Below, piece after piece: positions 16,703 to 24,743 of a DNA stretch of 64,000 nt; positions within the stretch are counted from its first letter, which is position 1; each line of letters begins with the position of its first letter. The stretch is from G958296245 sp965262055. Its GTDB lineage: Bacteria; Chloroflexota; Dehalococcoidia; Lucifugimonadales; G958296245. The translations under genes and the position numbers were made by a program. The stretch lies in assembly GCA_965262055.1 (NCBI GenBank), contig CBDHEI010000002.1:2914001-2978000 (forward strand), in the 5' to 3' direction. The notes below the pieces were generated by a model. The model had not been told where the DNA came from. It made no database searches and saw only the letters and a program-made list of their open reading frames with translations.

Positions 16703-18169
16703 ATGGCTGAAGTTATTCACCTAAATCAGGATTGGTGCATCGGAGAGCAATTGCGTTCAGGTGGTTTTGGACGCGTCTACCTAGCCCGGTCAGAGTTAGG
16801 CGAGCCGGCCGTCATCAAGCTCGTTCCGAAGGCACCCGGCGCGGACCGGGAAATCCTATTTGAGGACTTGGACGGCGTTCCAAACGTTGTTCCTATACTT
16901 GACCGCGGGGAATGGATGGACTTCTGGGTTCTCGTCATGCCGAAGGCCGATAAGTCGCTCCGGGATTATATGGGTGAGAACGTCGAACACCTCTCCATTG
17001 ATGACACCGTAAGTGTGCTCTCTGATGTCACTCAAGCTCTCGTATCCATTGAGGGACGAGTCCTTCATCGGGACATCAAGCCGGACAACATACTTCTACT
17101 GGATGGACGCTGGTGTCTCGCAGACTTCGGCATCTCCAAGTACGCGGAAGCCACGACGGCGCCAGACACGCGTAAGTTCGGTATGACTCCTCCCTACGCG
17201 GCCCCTGAGCAGTGGCGTGGGGAGCGAGCCAGTAGTGCCGCTGACGTATATTCCATGGGAGTCGTCGCCTATGAATTGCTTGCAGGACAACTGCCATTTG
17301 TAGGCCCTGACCTGCATGACTATCGGCTTCAGCACCTAGAAGATACCCCGGAGTCTATTTCGGGGGTTCCTGTGAAACTCCAATTCTTGATAGACGAGTG
17401 TCTCTACAAGCGTCCTGAAGCAAGACCGAGACCTCAGAACCTGTTAGCACGATTGAGTGAGGGTGTCTGGGCGGCCTCGGAAGCAGCGAGTCGTCTGCAA
17501 CTGGCCAACGCGATTGCCGTCAAGCGTAGAGCTGAAGTAGCTCGACAAGAGTCAGTGGCCAAGTCGGAAGCTGAGCGCAGGCTCGAACTATGTGACGCCG
17601 CGGATCAGTCGTTGGGACACATGGCTAGCCTACTGAACGATCAAATCCAGTCAAATGCTCCCGCGTCCGAGCGATCTGGCCTAACTTCGCAATGGTCATG
17701 GTCTTTGAATGAGGCGAACCTTAGCGTGGCACGGTCCCGGATGGCGGAACAAGGATCGGAGGCAGACATTTACGGCCTGCCGTTTGAAGTCGTGGCTTAC
17801 TCGAGCATCACCCTCCAGATCAATGCTGACCGACATGGCTATGAAGGACGGTCTCATTCGTTGTGGTACTGCGACGCCCAAGAGGCCGGGGTTTTCCGCT
17901 GGTTCGAGACAGCATTCATTCGCTTTGGAGCTTACGGAGTAAGCATGGCACCTTTCTCGGTGTCACCGGCAGAGCGGGATGTTGCCCTCGCCCTAACTGC
18001 TGTCCACACTTATCAAGTTGCCTGGCCATTCACGCCCATCGATCAGGGTGACGAAACGGACTGTGTTGAGCGGTGGATTGGCTGGTTCGCTGAAGCTGCA
18101 CGAGACCTGCTTCGCCGGCCTAATATCATGCCCGAGCGAGACACTGGAGGCACATGGAGACGCAAATAG
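16703..18169 (+). CDS. Serine/threonine protein kinase with uncharacterised C-terminal domain
   Basis: The protein is 488 aa. Residues about 10-265 form a Hanks-type kinase: Gly-rich loop RSGGFGRVYLA, catalytic Lys K39 (AVIKL), HRDIKPDN (122-129), DFG (141-143) and APEQ (167-170). A coiled-coil-like stretch follows (about 280-305). The last 170 residues form a separate domain with the recognisable string GRSHSLWYCDAQ and an aromatic-rich segment (FRWFETAFIRF). No membrane helix or PASTA domain is present, so it should be cytosolic, unlike PknB. ATG follows gagaggag closely. Codon choice looks less GC-biased than its neighbours, which with the nearby IS relic hints at acquisition. Confidence 0.88.
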   Translation: MAEVIHLNQDWCIGEQLRSGGFGRVYLARSELGEPAVIKLVPKAPGADREILFEDLDGVPNVVPILDRGEWMDFWVLVMPKADKSLRDYMGENVEHLSIDDTVSVLSDVTQALVSIEGRVLHRDIKPDNILLLDGRWCLADFGISKYAEATTAPDTRKFGMTPPYAAPEQWRGERASSAADVYSMGVVAYELLAGQLPFVGPDLHDYRLQHLEDTPESISGVPVKLQFLIDECLYKRPEARPRPQNLLARLSEGVWAASEAASRLQLANAIAVKRRAEVARQESVAKSEAERRLELCDAADQSLGHMASLLNDQIQSNAPASERSGLTSQWSWSLNEANLSVARSRMAEQGSEADIYGLPFEVVAYSSITLQINADRHGYEGRSHSLWYCDAQEAGVFRWFETAFIRFGAYGVSMAPFSVSPAERDVALALTAVHTYQVAWPFTPIDQGDETDCVERWIGWFAEAARDLLRRPNIMPERDTGGTWRRK

Positions 18170-18312
18170 CCGTTCGCCGGGAAACTCCCCGCTGAGACTG
18201 ACAGACTCCCGCTGTGGCCCACGGTCATAGTGAGCGCCGTGGTCGAGGCGAGCGTCACCCCAGCCGTCACCGCGAGCGCGAGTACCATGAGTAGCAGTGT
18301 GGGGCGTATCAC
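18043..18312 (-). pseudogene. Possible N-terminal fragment of an exported protein
   Basis: From a GTG at 18312 the frame begins with a good signal peptide (MIRPTLLLMVLALAVTAGVT then LAS) and about 30 more plausible residues. After that it reads antisense through the end of the kinase gene. It may be the remaining start of a secreted-protein gene cut off at the kinase boundary. No other support. Confidence 0.25.
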
Positions 18313-18637
18313 CGGACGCGCCCTTGGCCGAACGGTTCAAACAGCACCCCGTCAGCGCCTATTGGACGCGCCACCCCAAGCGATTCAAGGCGTCGGGGAC
18401 GTTCGTGTGGGTCTGGCGGTGAACGCTGCGCTAAAAGACGCTGCGCTGGACTCGGTATCGCTTGCACAGGTCAGCGATTCTGTGACCGGAATCGAACAGC
18501 CGTCTACATGCGGAGCCATTCAAGAACCACATCACGGGGATTACCCTCAGCTACCAGATAGGACTCTGGTTTCCCTGCCCATCTGCAACTACCTGCCAGT
18601 GGCCAGCCCATCGCTGGTGCTGATAACATAGCCGGCG
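18313..18637. other. Stretch without a recognisable gene
   Basis: No frame here has a ribosome site plus recognisable motifs. It separates the kinase from the TusA-like gene. Confidence 0.4.
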
Positions 18638-18916
18638 ATGGCTTCACCGCTTCTCCCAAATCAGATCTGGTCGGACCGTATCGTGCCGGACAGACTCGCC
18701 GTTGCCGACGAATGGGACGCGGGAGACATGGGGTGTGGCGAGCTACTCATCCTGCTCAGGTCCCGGATGCGTAAGCTCGGCCCCGGAGAGGTGATCAAGC
18801 TGACCACCCGCGACCTCGGGGCGCCGGAAGAGATGCCCGCATGGTGCAGATTGACCGGCCGCCGCCTCGTCCATGCCGACCACCCCAACTACTGGATCGA
18901 ACAGCCGCGCCGCTAA
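18638..18916 (+). CDS. TusA-like sulfurtransferase-family protein
   Basis: The 92-aa protein fits the TusA/SirA fold: an initial strand and turn with Cys33 (GDMGCGELL), an amphipathic helix (LLRSRMRKL), then GPGEVIKLTTRDLGAPEEMPAWCRLTG with Cys70, the usual second half of TusA-like proteins. In TusA the first Cys sits in a Cys-Pro motif and carries a persulfide; here Pro is replaced by Gly (C-G-E), which may alter reactivity. It is the first gene of a tight group, followed 24 nt later by a DsrE-like protein and then a TusA::MetE fusion. I infer a role in cytoplasmic sulfur relay. Confidence 0.8.
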   Translation: MASPLLPNQIWSDRIVPDRLAVADEWDAGDMGCGELLILLRSRMRKLGPGEVIKLTTRDLGAPEEMPAWCRLTGRRLVHADHPNYWIEQPRR

Positions 18917-18940
18917 TCTCCAAAGCCGAGGAAGATAGAG

Positions 18941-19303
18941 ATGCCTGGGAAGTTCTGCGTCAATCTCACCTGCGCCAAAGACAACACCGACAAGGCCACC
19001 GTGGCCTTCGTGATCGCCAACGCCGCCCTGGGGTCGGAGAAGGACACGATGGTGTTCCTTAGCACCGAAGGTGTACGAGTCGCTGAGAAAGGGTACGTCG
19101 ACGATGTCCACGAGGACGGATTCATGCCTCTGAAGGAGTTGATGGACATCTTCACCGGCGGCGGTGGGGAGATCTATGTCTGTGCGCCCTGCTTCAAGAA
19201 GCGCGGGTTGGACGAGAACAACCTCGTGGAGGGGGCCATGATAGTGGGTGGAGCGAAGCTCGTCGAGTTCCTCTCCGACGGCACCCCCTGCGTCACCTAC
19301 TGA
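18941..19303 (+). CDS. DsrE-family protein
   Basis: The 120-aa protein has the DsrE/DsrF-like fold, with an N-terminal strand containing Cys6 and Cys11 (FCVNLTCAK), a helix (KATVAFVIANAA), MVFLSTEGVRVA, and the late YVCAPCFKKRG with Cys81 and Cys84. DsrE-like proteins pass persulfide sulfur to or from TusA. Its position between a TusA-like gene and a TusA::MetE gene strongly suggests that these proteins hand sulfur to each other. The stop is 34 nt before the next start. Confidence 0.85.
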   Translation: MPGKFCVNLTCAKDNTDKATVAFVIANAALGSEKDTMVFLSTEGVRVAEKGYVDDVHEDGFMPLKELMDIFTGGGGEIYVCAPCFKKRGLDENNLVEGAMIVGGAKLVEFLSDGTPCVTY

Positions 19304-19337
19304 GCGCGCGGCGCAAGTCCGCGCACCCTAGGACTCC

Positions 19338-20846
19338 ATGGACACGGAAGAACGGCACGCCCACGAGCCCGACGCGAGCTTCGATGGGGGCGACCTGGAC
19401 TGCGGCGGAGGTCTACTGCTCCTCATCCGCAGGCACATAGACCCGTTGGAGCCAGGCGGGCTGCTGGAGATACTGTCCACCGATTCTACGACCGAGGTGG
19501 AGCTCCCGGCATGGTGCCGGTTGACCGGTAACGATCTCGTCTCCTGGACCAGGCGAGGCAACCGGCGCAGCTACCTCGTGTGCAAGGGTCCACTCTCCGG
19601 GCGCACACTCGATCAGACGCCCGTAGCTTCCATTGCTCAACGCCCTCGCGTGGAGGTGTCGGTGCCAGAGTCGCTTCCGCGCCCCGCCGCCGCCCCGGAG
19701 GTCCCGCCACTCTCGGTGATGGGCATAGGAAGCTGGCCCAGACCCGGATGGATGTTACGGACCATGCATCAGCGCCTGGAGGGCAGGCTCAGCGAGGAGG
19801 AGTTCCGCGCCGCCGCGGATGACGCCGTGAGACTATGCGTAGACGCCCAACTCCGGGCCGGGGTCGACGTGCTGACGGACGGCGAACAGCGGCGGGACAA
19901 CTACGCCAGCTTCGTCGGTGGCCTCCTGGACAACTGTCAGCTCATTCCCCTCAGCGACCTGACCGCAATGGTCGACGACCCTGCGAAGTTCGAGAGAGAT
20001 CTCCGAGCCCTTGATGTCCCCGCTGGCGAGGTCCGTCATCCTGTCGCCTACGGCAGACTTGGGCGGAGTCGCTCGATGGCGGTGCACGAGGTCGAATTCC
20101 TGCAAGTCTGTTCGGACATGCCGGTGAAGGCCGCCCTGCCTGGACCCTATCTGCTAACTCGCACAATGTGGCTCGACTGCCTGACAGACCGCCCGTACGA
20201 GAGCCGAGATGAGCTTGCGTCCGACGTCGTCCGCGTACTGAGAGAGGAGGCGCATTTCCTGCTCGCCTCCGGAGCATCGATGGTGCAGTTCGACGAGCCG
20301 GTGCTGACGGAGGTCGTCATGGGAGGACGGAGGGCCGGGCATAGCTTCATGTGCGGCGCCCTGAGTGAGCGTCTGGAGCCTGCCGCCGAGCTCGACTTCG
20401 CCGCCGGCCTGCTTAGCGAGGTCGTCAGCGGCTTGCCGCCGGACCGCCTCGCGCTCCACGTGTGCCGGGGGAACTGGACCCGGGACGAGTCCGCCGTGCT
20501 CGCCGGCGGGTACGGGCCGCTCCTCGACCTGCTGAAGCGCGTAGAGGTGGGTGTTCTGTTCCTGGAGCTCGCCACGCCGCGGTCGGGCGACGCAGAGGTG
20601 CTGCGCAGTATTCCAGGCGACAAGCGTGTCGGCGTGGGCGTCGTCAACCCGAAGACGGACGATGTAGAGACGGTCGACCTCCTCCGCAGCCGCATATCGC
20701 GGGCCGTCGACCTATTCGGCTCAGAGCGCGTGGTTCTAACGCCCGACTGCGGCTTCGCGACCTTTGCGGACAACCCCGTCGCCTCCGCACGGGTGGCCGA
20801 GGCGAAGCTCAAGTCCATAGTCGAGGCGAGGGACCAGTTTGCGTGA
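19338..20846 (+). CDS. Fusion of a TusA-like domain with a cobalamin-independent methionine synthase (MetE C-terminal) domain
   Basis: The product is 502 aa. Residues 1-85 are TusA-like (Cys22 in DLDCGGGLLLLI; Cys60 in ELPAWCRLTG) and resemble the separate TusA-like protein two genes upstream. A Pro-rich linker (about 105-125) leads to a MetE catalytic barrel (about 127-500). Zinc ligands typical of MetE are visible: H374 and C376 (LHVCRGN), E410 (LELATPR) and C471 (PDCGFA). The N-terminal half of classical MetE, which helps bind folate, is absent, as in core-MetE/Mes-type folate-independent enzymes. I infer zinc-dependent methyl transfer to a thiol, perhaps linked to sulfur delivery by the attached domain. 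The methyl donor is unknown. Confidence 0.85.
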   Translation: MDTEERHAHEPDASFDGGDLDCGGGLLLLIRRHIDPLEPGGLLEILSTDSTTEVELPAWCRLTGNDLVSWTRRGNRRSYLVCKGPLSGRTLDQTPVASIAQRPRVEVSVPESLPRPAAAPEVPPLSVMGIGSWPRPGWMLRTMHQRLEGRLSEEEFRAAADDAVRLCVDAQLRAGVDVLTDGEQRRDNYASFVGGLLDNCQLIPLSDLTAMVDDPAKFERDLRALDVPAGEVRHPVAYGRLGRSRSMAVHEVEFLQVCSDMPVKAALPGPYLLTRTMWLDCLTDRPYESRDELASDVVRVLREEAHFLLASGASMVQFDEPVLTEVVMGGRRAGHSFMCGALSERLEPAAELDFAAGLLSEVVSGLPPDRLALHVCRGNWTRDESAVLAGGYGPLLDLLKRVEVGVLFLELATPRSGDAEVLRSIPGDKRVGVGVVNPKTDDVETVDLLRSRISRAVDLFGSERVVLTPDCGFATFADNPVASARVAEAKLKSIVEARDQFA

Positions 20847-21306
20847 TGGTGTGGGGGTGTAGGAGAGGATATGGGCTTTGACGTCCACGAACGCACGTGC
20901 TATTATGGCCCCATGGGCAACCCCTGCCACCTTACTCTCGCTGCGCCGAGGCCGGCAGCGCCCAAAGCCCCGTCCCAATTCCGTTCAAAGGCGGCCATTT
21001 TGCCTCATTTCAACTCAACGGCGTTCCAGACTACTCCCCAAGTGTCCGGGGCCCAGATAGCAAATGGAACAAATGGAGCAGAATGGCACACTTTTTCGGC
21101 TTGGCAAGCTCTCTCAGACCGGCCAACCATCCCAAATCCCTCGCCTCTCTCGTTTCCCGCGACCCGGGATTCCCTCCCCGATGAGGAAGCGCCGTCGTGA
21201 CCTCGGAAGCGGTACGTCAGCCCAGCGGCCCTGATCAGGTCGTGGGTCTGTGGCTTGTTGACCGGCGCCGATAGCCGGGCCTACAATTGCGGAGTATGGA
21301 GAAAGT
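20847..21306. promoter_or_regulatory. Gene-free stretch with promoter-bearing repeat, copy B
   Basis: At 20878-20906 lies a near-consensus promoter, TTGACG, a 17-bp spacer and TATTAT, with CGAACGCACGTGC (LexA-like) at 20888-20900. The following 190 bp, to about 21100, are a diverged copy of the element at 13753-13990. It points towards the AIM24 genes. Short frames after the CCCCATGG at 20910-20916 differ between the copies and look non-coding. Confidence 0.6.
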
Positions 21307-21963
21307 GTGAGACTTCAAATCGACGGCAACCCGGACTACGGCCATCTTCGCGTCGGATTGACCCCCGGGGAGCGCTTCCTCGCTGAGGGCGGCGCGATGA
21401 CGTGGATGGACACGGGCGTAACGATAAAGGCCCGTCTGCTCGGCGGGTTCCTACGCGCCCTCATACGCAAGCTGACCGGGGGCGAATCCCTATTCGTCGG
21501 CGAGTATGCTACCGATAACGGAGGCGAGGTCGTCTTCTCGCCCGCAAGCCCGGGGATGGTCGTCCAGCGCACCATGCGCGGGGACTCCATCACGCTGACC
21601 GCCGGCTCATTCTTTGCCTGCACACCGGGTATCGAGTTGAGTACCAAGTTCGGGGGTCTGCGGTCGGTCTTTTCGGGCGAGGGACTCTTCTTCATGGAGT
21701 GCAGCGGTACGGGCGAGCTCTTCTTTAACTCGTTCGGCGGCATCGTCCAGAAGGAGATCGACGGCTCGTTTGTCGTCGACACCAGCCACGTGGTCGCTTG
21801 GGAGCCGGGGCTCAACTACTCCATCCGCGGGATGGGGGGGATCAAGAGCACATTGCTTTCAGGCGAGGGACTCGTGATGGAGTTCTCCGGCAGGGGCAAG
21901 CTGTATCTCCAGACCCGGACGTTGTCAGGCATAGCCTCCTGGCTGACCCCGTTCGCGAGGTAG
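21307..21963 (+). CDS. AIM24-family protein, paralogue 1 of 3
   Basis: The 218-aa protein belongs to the AIM24/TIGR00266 family, a beta-rich, symmetrical fold named after a yeast mitochondrial protein; the bacterial role is not established. Family features are seen in GERFLAEGGAMTWMD near the N-terminus, repeated GE-SLF/GEGLFF turns and the final EFSGRGKLYLQTR. The start is GTG at 21307. It is the first of three tandem paralogues on one strand with gaps of 9 nt and then a 1-nt overlap, so one operon. There are no membrane segments. Confidence 0.87.
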   Translation: MRLQIDGNPDYGHLRVGLTPGERFLAEGGAMTWMDTGVTIKARLLGGFLRALIRKLTGGESLFVGEYATDNGGEVVFSPASPGMVVQRTMRGDSITLTAGSFFACTPGIELSTKFGGLRSVFSGEGLFFMECSGTGELFFNSFGGIVQKEIDGSFVVDTSHVVAWEPGLNYSIRGMGGIKSTLLSGEGLVMEFSGRGKLYLQTRTLSGIASWLTPFAR

Positions 21964-21972
21964 GCCCGTCAT

Positions 21973-22662
21973 ATGCAGGTAGAGGCTGTACAGAAGGGAG
22001 CGTTTGGGTGGGCCTTTGTGAGGCTCGAACCCGGGGAGCGGTTCGTCTCCGAGGCGGGCTCTATGTTCAGGGTCTCCAGTAACGTCGATATCGACGTTAC
22101 CACTCGGAGCCGGAGCACCGGCGGCCTGATGTCCGGGATCAAGCGGATGATCGCAGGTGAGCACTTCTTCTTGTCTACCTTCACGGTGGAGGACGACAAT
22201 CCGGCTGAGGTGGGGCTTGCGCCCAAGCTCCAGGGCGAAGTGGCTGTCATCGATTGCGACGGGCGGAGCAAGTGGGTCTGCGCTGGCGGGAGCTACTTGG
22301 GGTCGTCCCCGTATCTCGACATAGACACGCAGTTCCAGGGGTTCCGCGGGCTCCTCTCCGGCGAATCGCTCTCCTTCCTGTCAGTCGACGGGCTTGGGCC
22401 TCTGATCGTCAACGCCTTCGGGAAGATTACCGAGATAGAGGTTTCCGGCGAGCTCACCGTAGACACCGGTCACGTGGTCGCGTTCGAAGACTCGCTGACA
22501 TACTCTATCGGCAGGGCCGGAGGCAGTTGGGTACAGTCGTTACTGACTTCCGAAGGGCTGACTCTCAAGTTCTCCGGTCACGGGCGGCTGTACGTGCAGA
22601 GCCACAACCCGGACGAGTTCGGCAGGTCCATCGGCCCGCTCCTGCCGCCCCGGAGGTCCTGA
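21973..22662 (+). CDS. AIM24-family protein, paralogue 2 of 3
   Basis: The 229-aa protein is homologous to its neighbours, with GERFVSEAGSMFRV at the start, GLMSGIKRMIAGEHFF in the first third and KFSGHGRLYVQSHNP at the end. Its TGA overlaps the ATG of the next gene by one base, so translation is probably coupled. It is more diverged from the other two than they are from each other; for instance the MTWMD segment is replaced. A heteromeric assembly of the three products is possible but not shown. Confidence 0.87.
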   Translation: MQVEAVQKGAFGWAFVRLEPGERFVSEAGSMFRVSSNVDIDVTTRSRSTGGLMSGIKRMIAGEHFFLSTFTVEDDNPAEVGLAPKLQGEVAVIDCDGRSKWVCAGGSYLGSSPYLDIDTQFQGFRGLLSGESLSFLSVDGLGPLIVNAFGKITEIEVSGELTVDTGHVVAFEDSLTYSIGRAGGSWVQSLLTSEGLTLKFSGHGRLYVQSHNPDEFGRSIGPLLPPRRS

Positions 22663-23336
22663 TGGAGTACACGATCGAGGCCCAGCCCAGCTACAGCCTC
22701 CTCGAGGTGACCCTGGACTCCGGCGAACAGATCGTCGCCGAGGCCGGCGCCATGACGTGGATGGACGCGAACGTGCACGTCGAGACCTCGGTGCGCGGCG
22801 GTCTCCTCTCAGGCATAAAGCGGACGCTCCTGAGCGGGGAGAGCTTCTTTCAGAACACCTACACGGCCCGTGACGGGCGCGCCACTGTCGGTTTCGGGCC
22901 GGGTCAGCCGGGAGACATTCACGCGTACGAGATGGACGGCGGCGAGCTTCTCTTGGAGCGCGGCGCCTACCTGGTGTCGACGACCGGCGTCGACACCAAC
23001 GCCGACTTCCAGGGGCTCCGGGGACTCTTCAACGAGGGCCTATTCGTACTGAAGCTCTCTGGCAGCGGACTGGTCTTCTTCAACGCCTACGGGGACATCC
23101 AGGAGATCGAGGTTGACGGCTCGTACGTGATCGACAACGGTCATGCGGTTGCATGGGAGTCATCGCTGGACTACAGGCTCACTCGCGCCGGGCGCATTCG
23201 TTCGTTCCTCTTCTCCGACCAGATAATCATGGAGTTCTCCGGGCGCGGCAAGCTCTGGGTGCAGTCCCGCAACCCCCGCTCGCTTGCCGATTGGGTATTC
23301 CCCTTCCGCCCGGTCCAATCCAAATCAGACGGCTGA
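22662..23336 (+). CDS. AIM24-family protein, paralogue 3 of 3
   Basis: The 224-aa protein starts at ATG 22662, whose first base is the last base of the previous stop; cggaggt lies just upstream inside that gene. It shows GEQIVAEAGAMTWMD, GGLLSGIKRTLLSGESFF and the final EFSGRGKLWVQSRNPRS. A longer open frame to 22254 only shadows paralogue 2. Function as for its neighbours is unknown. Confidence 0.87.
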   Translation: MEYTIEAQPSYSLLEVTLDSGEQIVAEAGAMTWMDANVHVETSVRGGLLSGIKRTLLSGESFFQNTYTARDGRATVGFGPGQPGDIHAYEMDGGELLLERGAYLVSTTGVDTNADFQGLRGLFNEGLFVLKLSGSGLVFFNAYGDIQEIEVDGSYVIDNGHAVAWESSLDYRLTRAGRIRSFLFSDQIIMEFSGRGKLWVQSRNPRSLADWVFPFRPVQSKSDG

Positions 23337-23375
23337 CGGATGTAGCCTAGCTAGCGCAAGAGGGTAGGGGACCTC

Positions 23376-23405
23376 CGCAGCGGCGCATGTCGCAGCGGCG
23401 CATGT
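23376..23405. repeat. Perfect 15-bp tandem duplication
   Basis: CGCAGCGGCGCATGT occurs twice head to tail between the AIM24 operon and tRNA-Ala. A related shorter piece follows. No function is apparent. Confidence 0.6.
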
Positions 23406-23501
23406 CGGAGCAGCGCTTGGCGTCCAGGCGTCGCGACCTTGCCGGAACCAAGGGCCTTTGCTATATTGCCTTGCAGACGGCGTCCCGCTGGCTGGTAGCT
23501 T

Positions 23502-23577
23502 GGGGCTGTAGCTCATCTGGGAGAGCGCTTCAATGGCATTGAAGAGGTAGGGGGTTCGAGTCCCCCCAGCTCCACCA
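23502..23577 (+). tRNA. tRNA-Ala (anticodon GGC)
   Basis: A complete cloverleaf is seen: acceptor GGGGCTG pairs with CAGCTCC (one G-U pair), the D arm is GCTC...GAGC, the anticodon stem CTTCA/TGAAG carries loop anticodon GGC, and the T arm is GGGGG-TTCGAGT-CCCCC. The discriminator is A and CCA is encoded. A truncated tyrosine integrase gene begins about 160 nt downstream, so the 3' end is probably the attachment site of the adjoining island. Confidence 0.96.
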
Positions 23578-23735
23578 CTAACCATTCCGACCCTGGCCTG
23601 TAATGTCCCATAGTTCCCCTGTAATATAGCTGAGCGACGCTGACAGGCGTCCCATCCGTGCCGCATGTATCCCCCAGTATCCCGTCCCAAGTGTGGTAAC
23701 ATATGTGGGAACTCTTCGTGGCGGAGGGGACCTCT

Positions 23736-24665
23736 GTGGCACTATCGGCGACGCGGGTCAAGGCCCTCAAGGAACCGGGGCGATACTCCGATGGCGGTGG
23801 CCTGCACCTATACATCAGCAGGGCGGGACGCAAGTCATGGGTCCTGCGCATCACCATCGACGGACGCCGGCGCGATATCGGCCTGGGCGGATTTCCGTCC
23901 GTAAGCCTGGCTGGAGCTCGCGAGAAGGCGGCGGATCACCGGGGTGCTGTAGCGGAGGGACGCGATCCTCTGGCCGAAAAGCGCGCGCCTGCCATGCCGA
24001 CCTTCAGAGAAGCCGCCTGTACCGTCCACGAGGCGAACAAACCCCGCTGGCGCAACGCCAGTCACATCGCAAGCTGGATGCAGACTCTGGAGCGTCACGC
24101 CATGCCGACGCTGAGCAACAGATCCCTGGACCGGATAGACCGCGGGGACGTGCTGCGAGTCCTCACCCCGATATGGACGACCCGGCCGGAGACGGCGAGG
24201 CGGGTGCGACAACGGATGAGGACCGTCTTCCGGTGGGCAATGGCGCATGGCTTCATGGAGACCAACCCTGCGGGAGAAGCCATCGACGGCGCGTTGCCCC
24301 CTATGCCGAAGGTAAAAGCACACCTCAGGTCGCTGCCCTATCAGGAAGTCGGGGCGGCGCTGGAGACCGTCGAAGCATCCCAAGCCTCAATCCCCGCCAA
24401 GCTGTGCTTCCGGTTCCTGGTTCTCACGGCGGCGCGCTCCGGTGAGGCCAGGGGCGCCACCTGGGACGAGGTCGACGTTGCGGGCCAAGTATGGCGAATA
24501 CCGTCCGAGCGGATGAAAGCAGGCATGGAGCACCGGGTACCCCTGAGCGGGCAGGCACTGGATCTGCTTGGCGAAGCATCCGCCTTGCGCGATGAAACCG
24601 GCTTGGTGTTTGTCAAACGCCAAGAGGTATGTACCAGTAGAAGGGGAGATCGCCAGGACCTATAG
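23736..24665 (+). pseudogene. Tyrosine integrase (DUF4102/phage type), C-terminus lost to an IS21 insertion
   Basis: GTG at 23736 follows ggagggg and gives a typical start (ALSATRVKALKEPGRYSDGG); an ATG at 23703 is an alternative. The N-terminal arm-binding domain is followed by a core-binding domain (about residues 85-190) and the first catalytic block with its Arg (TAARSGEARGATW, near residue 235). The frame then runs into the left end of an IS21-family element near 24630 and stops at 24665. The H-x-x-R box and the nucleophilic Tyr are absent, and no continuation is seen after the IS, so the enzyme is dead. Its place beside tRNA-Ala marks the left end of an integrative element. Confidence 0.85.
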
Positions 24666-24743
24666 ACCACTTCGCCAGGAGGTGTGACCACCCTGGGCGC
24701 CGGATTGGCGACCATTGCTGCATCTTGGATGTAAGGAGCAGCG

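Noticed and set aside
23376..23405. Possible CRISPR-like repeat
   Set aside because: Only two adjacent 15-bp copies with no spacer; no cas genes are in the window.
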